From contig DNZB01000325.1 of NCBI GenBank assembly GCA_003506635.1, positions 1-25,236 of the forward strand: 25,236 nt of DNA, written 5' to 3'. The notes under the pieces were generated by a model that ran no database searches, was not told the origin of the DNA, and saw only the letters and a list, made by a program, of their open reading frames with translations. This stretch comes from Parvularcula sp. (GTDB lineage Bacteria; Pseudomonadota; Alphaproteobacteria; Caulobacterales; Parvularculaceae). Both the position numbers and the translations under genes were made by a program. Shown one piece after another: positions 24,142 through 25,236 of this stretch. Numbering within the stretch: the stretch's first letter is position 1; every line of letters begins with the position of its first letter.

Positions 24142-25236
24142 TCATGCCTTGTTCTTGATGCGCAGCGCCACGGCGCCGCCTACGCCTGCGGACGCGGCCC
24201 CGACAGCGAATAGCGCCGAAAATCCGTCCCCTGACGGATCAATAAGGAACAAGGCCAACAATGGGGCCAGCGCCTGAGGCAGCGTATTGCCGAGATTGAG
24301 GATGCCGAGGTCCCTTGCGCTGTCACGCCGGGACGGCAGCATTTCCGCCGCAAGCGCGACTTCGGCGGACGAGTATAATCCGACCCCTATTCCGTATACG
24401 ATCTGACCGAAGAAAACGCCCCACCAGACCGGAAGGGCGGCGATCACAGCCATGCCGGCGCCGATAAGCGCGCCCGAGGCGGCGACAAAAAGCTGGCGAC
24501 TGCCGACCTGGTCAGAAAGGGCGCCGATAGCGAGCGCCACCGCCACTGATACGCCCGTTGACGCCAGAAACAGCCTGCTGACGATAAGCTGGGCGCTATC
24601 GGATGGAAAATCAGCCCCCTTCTCGACTGCGTTGACGACCAGAAGCAGCAAGAAACCCTGGCTCGTCGCGACGCCAAGCTGGGTCAGCAGCCGGGACAGC
24701 CAAACCAGCCGAAAGTTCTGCAATTGGCGCGGGCCCGGCGGCGGCAGGACATTCATCTCGGGCGCTGCCAAAGCGCCCTCAATCCCGACATTATGAGCGC
24801 CCTCAACGTCGGTCGCAGATCGGGCCCGCCAGAAGATCAACAGAGGCGCGGTCAAGCAAATGGCAAGTCCGGCAAGGGCGACATACCGCCCGCCCGCTGT
24901 CAGGGCCTCGCTCCCGACGAGTGCGGCGCCCAGCCCAAGCCCGACTGGCGGCCCCAACGCCATCAACGACGCCATTCGGCCTTTGCGTTCGTCGGGAACC
25001 TCGTCTGGAAGCAAGGCGACCAGCGCCGGCAGGAAGATGTTGAACCCGACTTGAAACAGAGCGATGGCGGCGATGAGTTCCGCCGGCGTCGCCGCGCGCC
25101 AGATCGCGAAATAAGAGGCGATCGTCGCGATCGCGCCGCCGAGAATCCACGGACGCCGGCGCCCGAATCTGGATCGGGTCCTGTCGCTGAGCGCCCCGCT
25201 TGCGATGTTGACGATGCTAGCGACGCCAGCCCCGAC
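24142..25236 (-). CDS. MFS transporter, GPH/SLC45-like (N terminus beyond the window edge)
   Basis: The last 364 residues of a major-facilitator transporter are visible; the frame stays open to the right edge, so the start is outside. The first visible part is the end of helix 2 and the loop GALSDRTRSRFGRRRPW, a signature of GPH and SLC45-like sugar transporters. About ten hydrophobic segments follow, split by a hydrophilic central loop (around AHNVGIEGALAAPEMN). A glucoside or sugar substrate in the inner membrane is likely. The nearest in-frame internal start (TTG at 25014) would delete conserved helices and is rejected. It is upstream of receptor 2 on the same strand, with 290 bases and a separate promoter between them. 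It is not closely similar to the transporter at 12700-14031. Confidence 0.88.
   Translation of the reverse strand, partial: VGAGVASIVNIASGALSDRTRSRFGRRRPWILGGAIATIASYFAIWRAATPAELIAAIALFQVGFNIFLPALVALLPDEVPDERKGRMASLMALGPPVGLGLGAALVGSEALTAGGRYVALAGLAICLTAPLLIFWRARSATDVEGAHNVGIEGALAAPEMNVLPPPGPRQLQNFRLVWLSRLLTQLGVATSQGFLLLLVVNAVEKGADFPSDSAQLIVSRLFLASTGVSVAVALAIGALSDQVGSRQLFVAASGALIGAGMAVIAALPVWWGVFFGQIVYGIGVGLYSSAEVALAAEMLPSRRDSARDLGILNLGNTLPQALAPLLALFLIDPSGDGFSALFAVGAASAGVGGAVALRIKNKA

Noticed and set aside
1..25236. CRISPR arrays, tRNA or rRNA genes, insertion sequences or integrase genes.
   Set aside because: I saw no regularly spaced repeats, no clover-leaf or rRNA-like segments, and no transposase or integrase motifs in any frame.

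Overview
The window is GC-rich and tightly packed. It looks like part of a polysaccharide utilisation locus from an alphaproteobacterium of the Caulobacterales, Parvularculales or Sphingomonadales type. Supporting signs are two very long TonB-dependent receptors of the Xanthomonas/Caulobacter style, Tat and lipoprotein export signals, GTG/TTG starts and overlapping stop/start codons. No rRNA, tRNA, CRISPR array, insertion sequence or phage gene was seen.

Left block (about 1-8000, minus strand). In transcription order: a LacI-family repressor, a Tat-exported GH144/glucoamylase-like enzyme (overlapping the repressor stop), a flavin-dependent tryptophan-halogenase-like protein, an Oar-like TonB receptor, and a DUF6445 protein. 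Centre (8085-14031, plus strand, divergent from lacI): GH3, GH31 and a GPH-type sugar symporter, chained by 4-base stop/start overlaps. Next come a DUF6445 and a GH30 lipoprotein (16158-14048, minus strand), and an FIH-like cupin_8 protein (16239-17249, plus strand). Right block (minus strand): an MFS transporter cut by the window edge, a second TonB receptor with its own terminator, a GH3 lipoprotein, and a second halogenase-like protein.

The enzymes point to uptake and hydrolysis of a beta-glucan: an endo-acting GH144-like enzyme (characterised members cut beta-1,2-glucan), GH30 (bacterial relatives often beta-1,6-active) and two GH3 exo-beta-glucosidases. The GH31 alpha-glycosidase implies some alpha-linked decoration or a second sugar. 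The substrate is inferred, not proven.

Three similar 14-bp palindromes with a central CG lie at the GH3/lacI divergent promoter, upstream of receptor 1, and inside the first codons of receptor 1. They are the likely operators of the local LacI protein. Receptor 2 has a different, perfect 14-bp palindrome at its promoter, so a second regulator outside the window is likely.

The most unusual content is an oxidative gene set interleaved with the sugar genes: two halogenase-like flavoproteins, two DUF6445 proteins that carry an HxD...H...R pattern like 2-oxoglutarate/Fe(II) oxygenases, and one FIH-like cupin_8 protein. One halogenase and one DUF6445 can be assigned to each receptor. Their target is unknown; a modification system linked to TonB receptors or their cargo is a reasonable hypothesis.
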